DNA of 33,106 nt from a virus (IMGVR_UViG_3300032285_005265:1-33106), one strand, 5' to 3'. Positions 5,596 through 13,283 are shown, counted from the stretch's first letter. The notes: generated by a model not told the origin, from the letters alone. Made by a program: numbers and translations.

Positions 5596-5970
5596 TCAAA
5601 TGCCGAAAATATACAGGGTGGATTGACTCCCGTTACTCAGAGAACGAACCTTCATGCCTTGCTTATTGAGGCTTCGAAAGATCACTGGGTAATTTGGTAA
5701 ACAAATCCCAGAGGCGAGATTTGAAGCGTTCGGAGGCGTGATGGCTGCCGTGCTGTAGAGTTCTGGGAACTGAAAGGCAATGGGGTTTGCTCCCACATTA
5801 TAAATGAAAAGCTCCTTCAGAGGCGCTCCGAAATTCAAGATGTTATTCTCAAAACTATCGGTTGTGACGATCTGTCCTGAGAAGAAGGTGTAAGTGGCGT
5901 AAGCCGCATAAGAATGAATCTGGTTTCTGTCCAACTGATATGGTCCGCTCGGATTTACGCTAATCGCCAT
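5596..5970 (-). CDS. Hypothetical virion-like protein, 124 aa
   Basis: This beta-rich 124-residue protein (MAISVNPSGPYQLDRNQ) is rich in Asn, Ser, Tyr and Phe, has no signal or membrane segment, and ends in STLYIFGI. The composition resembles small phage structural or decoration proteins, but no family is recognised. The ATG has a short Shine-Dalgarno (GAGG). It lies upstream of the RmlB-like gene in the same direction, with a gap of about 97 nt that holds a direct repeat. Confidence 0.5.
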   Translation of the reverse strand: MAISVNPSGPYQLDRNQIHSYAAYATYTFFSGQIVTTDSFENNILNFGAPLKELFIYNVGANPIAFQFPELYSTAAITPPNASNLASGICLPNYPVIFRSLNKQGMKVRSLSNGSQSTLYIFGI

Positions 5971-6021
5971 TTTTGCCTCATCACTGAATTACGGGTTTCA
6001 GGAAAATCATCCTCGTAGGGA

Positions 6022-6207
6022 TTAACCTTCCATCAAAAGCTTTTTACTCTCAGACAGACCCTTGGATTGGTCAATGACCCGCTTAAGAGCATCACTCGTG
6101 ACTTCATTCACAGTTTTACCTTGTTTTTTAGCGATGTCGAGCAGTTCCTCATACGTTTCACGCTCCACACCCATCACGAAAAGATCATTTAATTTCAGTT
6201 CTTGCAT
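6022..6207 (-). CDS. Small helical protein, possible RHH-type
   Basis: The ATG at 6207 has an AGGAG Shine-Dalgarno; the longer frame uses a GTG two codons earlier. The 61-residue product (MQELKLNDLFVMGVERETYE) has a strand-like start and two helices (EELLDIAKKQGKTVNEVTSD, then ALKRVIDQ). This resembles ribbon-helix-helix or CopG-like proteins that recognise DNA. It follows the tail-tube-like gene with only 8 nt between them, so the two are likely cotranslated. Confidence 0.5.
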   Translation of the reverse strand: MQELKLNDLFVMGVERETYEELLDIAKKQGKTVNEVTSDALKRVIDQSKGLSESKKLLMEG

Positions 6208-6215
6208 AAACACTC

Positions 6216-7034
6216 CTAAAACAATTTAAACGCATTGAGCACAGATTGAGGACTTATTTGAACCGTCTGTCCTTGCGTATCGGTGGTGATCGTATCACCG
6301 GCTCCTAAGTTATAACCAGATGAATCTCCTGGCTTTGCGTCCTTATGTTTCCAGGAGACCTCCACGTTCGATTGCGAAACAAATCCCCAAGACTGGCCGA
6401 CTTGAATCGTCTCAGCAAACTCAAGCGAGACGACTGCAATTCTCGGTGCTCCATTGTTAAAAAAAGCCTCATACTCGACATTACAACTACGAATGAGGCA
6501 GGGAATACTATCCGTGTGATACGGACCTACATAGGAAGAAATTCCAGAGCCCGGCAAATAAAGAATCAAACGAGGCGGAGCACTCATGACCTGTCCTTTA
6601 GGATAGTCTGGATAGGTTTTTGATCTTAACCACGAAATGGCTGCTGATACATTCACTAGCTCAGGATCCACCTTGGCTCCCAAGAGAGCCGAGCCAATCG
6701 CATTGACCGAGTTTTTTAGGATATCGAGAGCTGAATTCACAGTAGATAAACCATTACCTACTGTCGTGACATGGGTATAGTCCGTCGCAAAAATAGCAGA
6801 AAAAGAAATGATCCGCTCACTGCCGTGAGTCCACTGATAAATCGGGTGAGATCCTCCGATCACATCCTTGGTTGAATAACTCACGCCACGAGAATCAGAG
6901 ATCGTCTCAGGATAGTATTGAAACGCACGCACGGAGGAGGTATCGACCGTCCCGTCATCAAAAAGTTCTGCTAAATAAGCTTTAGCCCTCGTTTTTGAGT
7001 CCGTGACTTGAGCGATGCTATTGAGTAGGCCCAC
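6216..7034 (-). CDS. Tail-tube/baseplate-like protein (CIS tube-like)
   Basis: This 272-residue protein has an N-terminal region reading FQYYPETISDSRGVSYS, then GGSHPIYQWTHGSERIISFS. It is similar in layout to contractile-injection tube or tail-tube-initiator proteins, where a short F/Y-x-P segment precedes a Gly-Gly-Ser/Pro and a strand such as ISFSAIF. A central helix-rich insert and a C-terminal beta part with SWKHKDAKPGD follow. It starts with GTG and overlaps the preceding transmembrane gene by 17 nt. Placing a baseplate protein this far from the main tail operon is unusual. Confidence in the fold is moderate. Confidence 0.5.
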   Translation of the reverse strand: MGLLNSIAQVTDSKTRAKAYLAELFDDGTVDTSSVRAFQYYPETISDSRGVSYSTKDVIGGSHPIYQWTHGSERIISFSAIFATDYTHVTTVGNGLSTVNSALDILKNSVNAIGSALLGAKVDPELVNVSAAISWLRSKTYPDYPKGQVMSAPPRLILYLPGSGISSYVGPYHTDSIPCLIRSCNVEYEAFFNNGAPRIAVVSLEFAETIQVGQSWGFVSQSNVEVSWKHKDAKPGDSSGYNLGAGDTITTDTQGQTVQISPQSVLNAFKLF

Positions 7035-7341
7035 GCGGTTTTTTTCCTTGATCCGAGTTTTCTGAAATCACTTTGTCAATCCCATCCGAGGCATCATCCC
7101 AGTTTTTTGAGTCATTCTGATTCACGACCTGGTTTTGAGCCTGATCTGCATTCGCTTGAGCATCGCTTGCATTCTGATCAATTTCAATTTGTTTCTTTTT
7201 GAGCCAAAACTGAAAATACAAAAGTAAGGCACTGACTACAAAAATCATCACATAACCAACGATCCCTAAGTGGGCAGCCTGGATGATGGCTTGAAAACCC
7301 TGGAAAAGAAGAGTGGAATATTGATCCGTCATTGCTGGCAT
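7018..7341 (-). CDS. Single-TM coiled-coil protein, inner spanin-like candidate
   Basis: The ATG at 7341 is chosen because GGGGGAG lies 6 nt before it. The product has 107 residues: a short N-terminus, one clear membrane helix (IVGYVMIFVVSALLLYFQFW), then KKK and a long charged and Gln/Asn-rich tail likely to be coiled (DAQANADQAQNQVVNQND). The layout of a membrane anchor plus a helical periplasmic or cytoplasmic tail resembles inner spanins and other lysis-linked membrane proteins. It starts inside the end of the lipoprotein gene, which may be its partner. The role is inferred only from layout. Confidence 0.5.
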   Translation of the reverse strand: MPAMTDQYSTLLFQGFQAIIQAAHLGIVGYVMIFVVSALLLYFQFWLKKKQIEIDQNASDAQANADQAQNQVVNQNDSKNWDDASDGIDKVISENSDQGKKPRGPTQ

Positions 7342-8267
7342 TGCCAACTCCCCCCGGCAGCAAATTCACACAACACCGAGCGTCCCTTCACCGTGAAAGC
7401 ATTTAATCGGTGGGGCTGAGTGGGGTCAAATTTTTTAATCTGAAGGGTATCAGTAAATTGATAATGACCATCAAACCCTAGAACTGAAACTGAGGTGGGT
7501 GCGTTGATTTTTAATTTCCTACCCTCAAGTGAGATCGCTGGATACGAAAGAGGCGTGAAGGCCGGATCATAGGAGGCTACTAACTCGTTAATCAGAAGAT
7601 TTTTATAAACCGGGGAAATCACAACCCCCTCTAATACGCAAGTGGTTTTATCAGGAATATGGACGAGTGATGCAAGCTCTAAATGAAGTATTCCCTTCTC
7701 ATCTAACTCCACACTCTCATCAAACGACACCCCGCAGCCGGTGAGCACGGCTCTGACCTTCCCACTTCCTCCCACATGATAAGAGAGAGTATGGGAGAAG
7801 TTTCCGCTCACCTTATGGGTGGATCCCACCCAAGACTCCCCGGGTTGAATCACGCGAATGGCAAAAGTCCCTCGAAATCCAAAGACCTCAATTGGGGTTT
7901 TCGCTTGCTGAGGAAAATGAGGAGAGACAGTGACGGTGATCAGGCAGTTACGAGATGCAGGCCCAGAAAGAGGAACCCTGACTTGAGCAAACTCCGTGTA
8001 CGCTTGAGATACCCCAAGCTCACAATCCTCGGAATCCATCCTCATCTCCCCTGAGCCCACTCCCTGCGCGAGCAAATGAAGCGAGGAGAGATCGGTTCCC
8101 GCTGGCACTGCAATTAGACCCAGACCGTGGTAGTTCTTACTCTCTAAAGTAAACTCAACCGAGGGGTATCCGGAGCCTAGGGATGGCATCGACTGATCAG
8201 GCCGCAAGGCACCCAAACAGCCTGCCAAAAAAATAAGAGCTAAAATGACGAATTTTTTCATGTTCAT
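7329..8267 (-). CDS. Lipoprotein, 312 aa, unknown function
   Basis: From the ATG at 8267 the product starts MNMKKFVILALIFLAGC, a lipoprotein signal with lipobox LAGC, so it should be anchored in the host outer or inner membrane. The mature part is beta-rich with several Cys (for example DCELG, NCLITV, TGCGV, TTCVLEG and a final Cys-Gln-Gln), suggesting disulphides in the periplasm. It looks like repeated Ig/beta-sandwich domains. It sits in a cluster with membrane proteins and could be an outer spanin-like or exclusion lipoprotein. It is long for an outer spanin, so the role is open. Confidence 0.55.
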   Translation of the reverse strand: MNMKKFVILALIFLAGCLGALRPDQSMPSLGSGYPSVEFTLESKNYHGLGLIAVPAGTDLSSLHLLAQGVGSGEMRMDSEDCELGVSQAYTEFAQVRVPLSGPASRNCLITVTVSPHFPQQAKTPIEVFGFRGTFAIRVIQPGESWVGSTHKVSGNFSHTLSYHVGGSGKVRAVLTGCGVSFDESVELDEKGILHLELASLVHIPDKTTCVLEGVVISPVYKNLLINELVASYDPAFTPLSYPAISLEGRKLKINAPTSVSVLGFDGHYQFTDTLQIKKFDPTQPHRLNAFTVKGRSVLCEFAAGGSWQCQQ

Positions 8268-8350
8268 TTTTCTCAAAATTGCCTATACCTGCATCACTCA
8301 CATTGATCGGTCCTACTCACTCTCTCTGATCAATTGTCTCCTCAAAGGGG

Positions 8351-8404
8351 ACCCATCTTCACTTCGAGATTCATTGACGACTCAGCCGAAAGCCGAAGAT
8401 GGGT
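8351..8404. repeat. Inverted repeat ACCCATCTTC / GAAGATGGGT
   Basis: Perfect 10-nt arms at 8351-8360 and 8395-8404 enclose 34 nt, in the 157-nt gap between the holin-like gene and the lipoprotein gene. There is no U-tract, so a simple terminator is unlikely. A structured leader, recombination site or attenuator is possible. Confidence 0.5.
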
Positions 8405-8424
8405 TCTCTCTCTCTCTTAAAAAA

Positions 8425-8643
8425 TCACTGTTTTCTTTGAATGACTGAGAATGTCATGAGGGCGTTAATGAAATCACCCACCACAGGCGTGGCCTCAAGC
8501 TTGGCAATAAACCCCTCAGCCTTGGGCGATGGAATCACCTGAACATAGGTCGTTGCTAATACAACGAGTGATCCCAGAACGACAAGCACTGCATGAGCTA
8601 ACGGATTCAAAGAGTTAATCCAATTCAATACTAAAACCGACAT
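8425..8643 (-). CDS. Holin-like small membrane protein
   Basis: The start at the second of two adjacent ATGs (8643) is chosen because GGAGG lies 5 nt before it. A longer frame to 8682 lacks such a site. The 72-residue product has one membrane helix (AHAVLVVLGSLVVLATTYV), then SPKAEGFIAKLEATPVVGDF and a hydrophobic tail ending FSVIQRKQ. The helix followed by a conserved Pro-x-x-Gly segment is the pattern of small phage holin-like proteins encoded beside a coiled-coil membrane protein. No endolysin is seen nearby, so a lysis role is inferred, not shown. Confidence 0.5.
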   Translation of the reverse strand: MSVLVLNWINSLNPLAHAVLVVLGSLVVLATTYVQVIPSPKAEGFIAKLEATPVVGDFINALMTFSVIQRKQ

Positions 8644-8727
8644 CATCCCCTCCCTCTGTATTCGATTGAATACATGATCCATGAGACTCTATTTTTTAAA
8701 CAAAAACAAGCTGCAAAAAATAAACAT

Positions 8728-9111
8728 TTATTCAAATAAAGATAAAATTAAGCCTTTGAAACCAAGGTGGTAACTTGCAATGGCACTTGCTGCAAGGATT
8801 AAGATCTTCATGACGAGTCTAAATTTCTCAGTCCCAATCCAAGTAAAGAAGCGGGAGAAGGCGCTTGATTTATGTCTCTTTTTTAATAAAAGGATTTCAT
8901 CCTCAACGGCTCCGACCTTGTTCTCAAGCAAGTTCGTGCGTTTGATGTGCTCCTCTAAGGACACCGTGTTTCTCACCAGGGTTTCATTGTAGTCGTCAAA
9001 TCGTTTATCCATTTTGTCGATCTTCAGATGTAATTGATCAGCGTTTTTATCAAAGCGTTTCAACTCAGCTAAAACGTGATTAGACCACTCTCTCCACTCC
9101 CCGTTAGCCAT
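8728..9111 (-). CDS. Coiled-coil protein with C-terminal TM segment (XhlA-like)
   Basis: This 127-residue protein starts MANGEWREWSNHVLAELKRF, has a coiled coil through LHLKIDKMDKRFDDY and SLEEHIKRTNLLENKVGAVE, then a short linker and a C-terminal membrane helix (LVMKILILAASAIASYHLGF). The Ser-Leu-Glu-Glu-His-x-x-Arg-Thr segment is common in phage membrane proteins related to XhlA and spanin-type lysis accessories. A Shine-Dalgarno GGAG precedes the ATG. It is next to the holin-like gene, which supports a role in the phage membrane or lysis module. Confidence 0.55.
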   Translation of the reverse strand: MANGEWREWSNHVLAELKRFDKNADQLHLKIDKMDKRFDDYNETLVRNTVSLEEHIKRTNLLENKVGAVEDEILLLKKRHKSSAFSRFFTWIGTEKFRLVMKILILAASAIASYHLGFKGLILSLFE

Positions 9112-9197
9112 GACTCAATCTCCCTCTCTTCTATGGAGTTCATCCTAACAGGATTTAAAGAATTTATTAAACGATGAGATTAAAAATAAAAAAATTA

Positions 9198-9554
9198 TTA
9201 AGGAAACAGGCGGTCCACTACATTTAACATGCCCAAAAATTGCACAATGTTAATGATCGCTCCTGCGTGAAGCTCAATCTCAAAGGATTGATTCTCACCC
9301 ACGTTTAAAAGAGAGGTATCCCCATCGGGAATGAAAATCTTAATCTTCCCGGCAAAAGGAGAGGTGATCGTCACTCTCCCACTGGTCAAAGTCTCAACCA
9401 CAGTCGTTCCATCTGCGTTCGGAAAGATCGCCTTAATCTCAGTCGTGCCCGATAGATCAAAGGGCTGAGGATCATTACCTCCGCAGGTATAATTAATCAA
9501 AACCGAAAAGGTTCGGTCAGACCCTCGAATGATTGTAATTGGAAGCGTTGCCAT
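9198..9554 (-). CDS. Small fibre/baseplate-type protein, 118 aa
   Basis: This 118-residue beta-rich protein reads MATLPITIIRGSDRTFSVLI, then DPQPFDLSGTTEIKAIFPN, KIKIFIPDGDTS and FEIELHAG. The DLSG-strand and repeated beta segments are typical of small phage fibre-tip or upper-baseplate beta-sandwich proteins. It has an AAGGGG ribosome site and follows the 130-aa gene with an 18-nt gap, so they form a pair. No enzyme motif is visible. Function is inferred from fold type and location next to fibre genes. Confidence 0.5.
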   Translation of the reverse strand: MATLPITIIRGSDRTFSVLINYTCGGNDPQPFDLSGTTEIKAIFPNADGTTVVETLTSGRVTITSPFAGKIKIFIPDGDTSLLNVGENQSFEIELHAGAIINIVQFLGMLNVVDRLFP

Positions 9555-9572
9555 AACTACCCCTTGCCCCTA

Positions 9573-9965
9573 TTAAGTTAAAGGCGGTCCTGAAAGAACC
9601 TCATCGTTCATCAGAGTACCCACTAATTCAGCACCACTGACGACCTCAGAATAAATTTGAGACACATTCGGAGACGAAATCACATCAATCACTTCTTGAG
9701 AGGGAGAATAAATTACGGAAGGAACGGTGTGAGCGGCATCCTCATACACTGAGTAAATCACAGATAATTTCTGATCCGTGATTCTTGCAGCGTAGTTGTT
9801 GTTATTCACATAATAGCCCTCAGCAACCCAACTCAGAGTGAAAGGGCTCCCGTAAACCGGCTGATTATTCTGGTCAAACACCTCAGCCTTCGGGTAAAGG
9901 TTCGTCTCTCCGCCGGTTAAAAAAACACTGAGAAAAACTGAGTCCCCAATACTGACTGTGCTCAC
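9573..9965 (-). CDS. Small beta-rich fibre-type protein, 130 aa
   Basis: This 130-residue protein has a GTG start at 9965 with an AAGGAG site. It is beta-rich (SIGDSVFLSVFLTGG, AEVFDQNNQPVYG, YAARITDQKLSVIY) and resembles an Ig-like or beta-sandwich fibre domain that might bind a partner fibre. The C-terminus is low in charge and helical. It lies immediately after the terminator of the oxidase fusion, with an 11-bp inverted repeat in its leader (10020-10048), so it is probably a separate unit with the 118-aa gene. Confidence 0.5.
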   Translation of the reverse strand: MSTVSIGDSVFLSVFLTGGETNLYPKAEVFDQNNQPVYGSPFTLSWVAEGYYVNNNNYAARITDQKLSVIYSVYEDAAHTVPSVIYSPSQEVIDVISSPNVSQIYSEVVSGAELVGTLMNDEVLSGPPLT

Positions 9966-10019
9966 TTGAACTCCTTGCTTTTCTTGATCTGAAATCAGTT
10001 TTTAAGTCCATCTCGCCTC

Positions 10020-10048
10020 AATTGCGTTACTGGAGATGTAACGTAATT
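10020..10048. promoter_or_regulatory. Imperfect inverted repeat in leader of the 130-aa gene
   Basis: AATTGCGTTAC (10020-10030) and GTAACGTAATT (10038-10048) pair as an 11-bp stem with one G/T mismatch and a 7-nt loop. It lies between the terminator of the oxidase gene and the 130-aa gene, so it may be an operator or a leader hairpin. I do not see a firm promoter. Confidence 0.35.
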
Positions 10049-10061
10049 TATTTCGCTGAAT

Positions 10062-10097
10062 GGAATAAAAGGGCCAGGCATTTTTAGTCCCTGGCCC
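10062..10097 (-). terminator. Rho-independent terminator of the oxidase fusion gene
   Basis: On the minus strand GGGCCAGG (10097-10090) pairs with CCTGGCCC (10078-10071) around an 11-nt loop and is followed by TTTTATT. It lies 38 nt beyond the stop of the 1019-aa gene. This is a strong intrinsic terminator for that transcript. Confidence 0.8.
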
Positions 10098-10135
10098 TTT
10101 CTGTTTACTGCTCAACTAAAGCATACTCATTACAA

Positions 10136-13100
10136 TCAAACTGTATGAGTATGTGTGCTGTAAGGAGCTTGCACATAGCCAGGTGCCACAACCTCAACTT
10201 GCTGCATCATTCCCATATCTTGATCGTCAAGTAAATGACAGTGCATGAGGAATAAACCAGTATAGTCTTCAAACTTGGTTCTCATTCTCACCTGTCCTCG
10301 TTGACCTTCAACTGCTTCAGTTGCATCACCTACTAAAACCCCGGCTGGAATTGTGGTGGTGTCTTCATACCCTTGGAATGCAATTTGCATTTCACGTTCA
10401 AAGGTATAAGCACCTTCACCGCTCATGGGAGGATTAGGCATTGCGTTTGCGCCGAACAACCCGTCACGGTAACCCATGATTTGGTATGGATTCACGTGAA
10501 TATGAAACTGATGAATGACATCTGATTTATTTTCCATCAACAACTCTTCACAGGTGCCTAAATAAGCAACCGTGCGGTTAAAATCATTGTAAGGAGATTC
10601 ATTCATCCAGGTCGATCCGCTTCCCATCCCAGCCACACCGCGACCATGAATAGCGAAACTCATGACTCGGCGTCTCACAATCTTATCTGCCAAAGCTTCT
10701 ACAGGAAGCGCAATATTTCTGTAGTAGTAGTGGTCAGTTAGGATCTCAACGATTTGCTGATCCTGGTTGTTCGTGGAGGAGTTGTTCAGCGTGGTCAATT
10801 TGAATAGGTCATATTCAAACGACACGGTTCCTTCGGCAGGAAGTGTAGCCGATGAGCCTTCAGGGACTGCGATTTTAAAAGTCGCAGCGTCTGTGTTCAG
10901 CTCACTGATGACGAAATCCGTTCCACTGATGGCAACTCTTGCACCGACTGCAAGATGATGAGGCTCATCATTTGGCATGACCAGCGTTCCATCTGCGGCA
11001 AGAGATGCACCTTCCACTGTGGCCACAATCGGAGTTGAGCCAAGCAACGTCTGTAACTCTGCGACTGAAGAGATATAGCTCTTCGTTGCAAAATCAACTT
11101 GTGGCAAGGCTGCGCCGTCTGTAGCAGGAGCGGGGAGCAGGCTCTCTAGTTTTGAAACGTGATTCGATGCGCTGTTTGCGAGAGTCTCGCCGTAAGCAAT
11201 CGATGCGATCTTAACTGGTGCATCGATGTTATCGAAGGTTTCAGTTTCAGTGATCGGCAACGTGTAAATCGGATACTCGCCCGAGACTTCAACGCCCACT
11301 TTTGGAACGACGAAGAATTCAAAACGCTGACCTGGGTTACAGATGATGTAACTCAAGCGAACGCCCGCTGGGTAGTAAACGAAGTCAGGGTCAATCACGG
11401 TGTCAGAGAAGCCTTGCGGAATGACTGGCACTCCGTCGCGGCCCACGATCACCAGGTCATGATCTTTGACTGCGATTCTGTGGAAAGTAATGCCCGATGC
11501 GTTGAGCATGGAAAATACTTTCAATTCCCCTGCTTTCACCGAGTAAACGGGTTGTTTCTGACCGTTCACTGAGTGAATAAACTTCACATCCACTGGGGTA
11601 CAGCTTGGGGTTGCCATGCTGAAATTTCCGTGGACGTGAGGAGCATTTCCTTCAAGAGCAGCGCAAGAGCAAATACACTTAGGATCTAAGTTGTCCTTGT
11701 AATATGGGCTCAAGTCAAGCGCGTCTACTGGAGTGACTTTCTGTCCGTCTTCCGCTGGCGTTGCATTTGGATCATAGACATCCAAAGGCAGGTTAGACAC
11801 ATAGTCTACCCAATTGAGCTCGTCGTGACCATTGAGGTTATCGCCCCATTGCATGCGTTGCAAGATCATGAACTCACGATCCACACCCGCTGCGTTGAGT
11901 CTTTGCTGATAGGGGCCTTCAATTAAAATCGGGCCCGCTGCGCCTCGGGAGATCATGTTCATCGAACCGCCGTGGCCATGTGGATGGTACCAGTAGAGCC
12001 CGCCGAAGTGATTCGCTGGCACTTCATAGTAGTAACGAAGCTTCGAGCCTGGTTTAACCGTTCTCATGACGTTATCGCCAAAGCCGTCTGGACGTGCGTG
12101 AACACCGTGCCAATGCAGGTTAGTCTGTCCGCGTTGCATGATATGCTGCATCCAAATGGTCGCGGTATCCAGCGCCATTGGATTTGAGTTCAGTGGGTAA
12201 GCGCGATCATCGAGATGCATGTGCACCATCTCATGCCGTTGCATCACGCCATCGGACCAAGGTTCGATTTCACCGAGATCGTCCATGTTATTTTGGAATT
12301 CAACGGCAAGAGCATCGCCTGGGCGAACTTTCAAAACAGGGCCGCAGATCGTGCCGTTAAAATTAGCCGAGCGCTTCATGATGCGACCGAGCGCGAAAGC
12401 GTCATCCGTGTTCAGATCAAGCTTCACATTCAAAAGGCCGTCTTCAGACTCATAAAGAGCCCAAGCCTGTTTACCCAAATTCACACTTGGGTCAACGAGA
12501 GCTGGTTTTTTAACAGGCTCACCCTTACGCTCAATGTAAGGATTCGCTGCTTCTGCAAGTCCTTCGCCCTTGTCGGTTGAAGTAAGAGCAAACTTTCCTT
12601 TTTCAATCCATTGCCCATCGAGACGGCGATACTCAACTACGAGCTCCCCATTTGCGTTTGTTCCCAGTCTCCAAGAATCGTGCTCGCCTGAGCCTAGATA
12701 GAGCTTACCGGATTTAACACGGTTTCCGACTCGTACCTTTTGTTCAGAAAGAGCGGTCTTGTTATCAATCTTAATTTCTGTCTCACAAGAAAGATTAATA
12801 TTATCAGAAGTATTCCATGCGTTGTTCGCATAGTCATAGAGCCAAAAATGGTCTCTAAAGCCTTTGAGCACAATACCGCCGAAAGACGCATCCAAATCAC
12901 CTACGGTTGCTGGGTCGGCAGAGCCATTCAACACCAAACGCTTAGAATCCAAGATCTGAGCGCGGTGGGTTTCGGGACCGACGAATGGTGCGGCTGGGTC
13001 CCCAATGAGAAGAGGTCGGCACTCGGTAAAGTTACCAGCAGCTAGACCATCGTGATCTAAGTCGTTCCAGGCGGTGACACCGTCACCGATCTTAAATTGA

Positions 13101-13195
13101 TGAGTATCGGTTTCAACACCGATTTCTCCAGTTGCAAGTACTGGGTTCTGAGCAACCCAATCAGCAGCAGGACCGCGTTTCATTTGAATTTGCAT
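10136..13195 (-). CDS. Phage-fibre N-terminus fused to a multicopper oxidase
   Basis: This 1019-residue protein begins with a fibre-type domain (MQIQMKRGPAADWVAQNPVL, then IGVETDTHQFKIGDG, residues 1-48), the layout of phage major tropism determinant/hyaluronidase-type N-termini. A beta-rich linker follows. From about residue 265 it is a three-domain multicopper oxidase of CotA type: HWHG at 361-364, WYHPHGHGG with His404, 406 and 408, HQFHIH at 895-900, and HCH at 985-987. The expected second type-1 copper His is Asp991; Met997 or its neighbour is kept. No signal peptide is seen. A further beta domain is inserted at about 700-796. The start has a GAGGG site. It is bracketed by terminators at both sides. 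Confidence 0.85.
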   Translation of the reverse strand: MQIQMKRGPAADWVAQNPVLATGEIGVETDTHQFKIGDGVTAWNDLDHDGLAAGNFTECRPLLIGDPAAPFVGPETHRAQILDSKRLVLNGSADPATVGDLDASFGGIVLKGFRDHFWLYDYANNAWNTSDNINLSCETEIKIDNKTALSEQKVRVGNRVKSGKLYLGSGEHDSWRLGTNANGELVVEYRRLDGQWIEKGKFALTSTDKGEGLAEAANPYIERKGEPVKKPALVDPSVNLGKQAWALYESEDGLLNVKLDLNTDDAFALGRIMKRSANFNGTICGPVLKVRPGDALAVEFQNNMDDLGEIEPWSDGVMQRHEMVHMHLDDRAYPLNSNPMALDTATIWMQHIMQRGQTNLHWHGVHARPDGFGDNVMRTVKPGSKLRYYYEVPANHFGGLYWYHPHGHGGSMNMISRGAAGPILIEGPYQQRLNAAGVDREFMILQRMQWGDNLNGHDELNWVDYVSNLPLDVYDPNATPAEDGQKVTPVDALDLSPYYKDNLDPKCICSCAALEGNAPHVHGNFSMATPSCTPVDVKFIHSVNGQKQPVYSVKAGELKVFSMLNASGITFHRIAVKDHDLVIVGRDGVPVIPQGFSDTVIDPDFVYYPAGVRLSYIICNPGQRFEFFVVPKVGVEVSGEYPIYTLPITETETFDNIDAPVKIASIAYGETLANSASNHVSKLESLLPAPATDGAALPQVDFATKSYISSVAELQTLLGSTPIVATVEGASLAADGTLVMPNDEPHHLAVGARVAISGTDFVISELNTDAATFKIAVPEGSSATLPAEGTVSFEYDLFKLTTLNNSSTNNQDQQIVEILTDHYYYRNIALPVEALADKIVRRRVMSFAIHGRGVAGMGSGSTWMNESPYNDFNRTVAYLGTCEELLMENKSDVIHQFHIHVNPYQIMGYRDGLFGANAMPNPPMSGEGAYTFEREMQIAFQGYEDTTTIPAGVLVGDATEAVEGQRGQVRMRTKFEDYTGLFLMHCHLLDDQDMGMMQQVEVVAPGYVQAPYSTHTHTV

Positions 13196-13221
13196 AATGT
13201 TCCCTCGTTAAAATAGATCGA

Positions 13222-13270
13222 AAAAAGTTAATCCTCAGGGGGGGCGTCAATCTAATCGCCCCCCCTGAGG
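13222..13270 (-). terminator. Strong terminator of the long-fibre gene
   Basis: On the minus strand a 14-bp perfect stem (CCTCAGGGGGGGCG with its complement, 13270-13257 and 13246-13233) closes a 10-nt loop and is followed by ATTAACTTTTTT. It lies just past the stop of the 1032-aa fibre gene and 27 nt before the oxidase start. It should uncouple the two genes unless read through. Confidence 0.85.
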
Positions 13271-13283
13271 CTTTAAGTTGGAA

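Noticed and set aside
8245-8448. 67-aa plus-strand frame across the gap before the holin-like gene
   Set aside because: No ribosome site and no recognisable protein. It runs over the inverted repeat and both flanking genes on the other strand.
11159-11572. 137-aa plus-strand open frame in the oxidase gene
   Set aside because: It is a shadow of the oxidase frame. It has no ribosome site and lies fully within a strongly coding minus-strand gene.
10136-13195. Possible diversity-generating retroelement, because of the tropism-determinant-like N-terminus
   Set aside because: No reverse transcriptase, template repeat or adenine-biased variable region is visible in the window. The C-terminus is an oxidase, not a C-type lectin.
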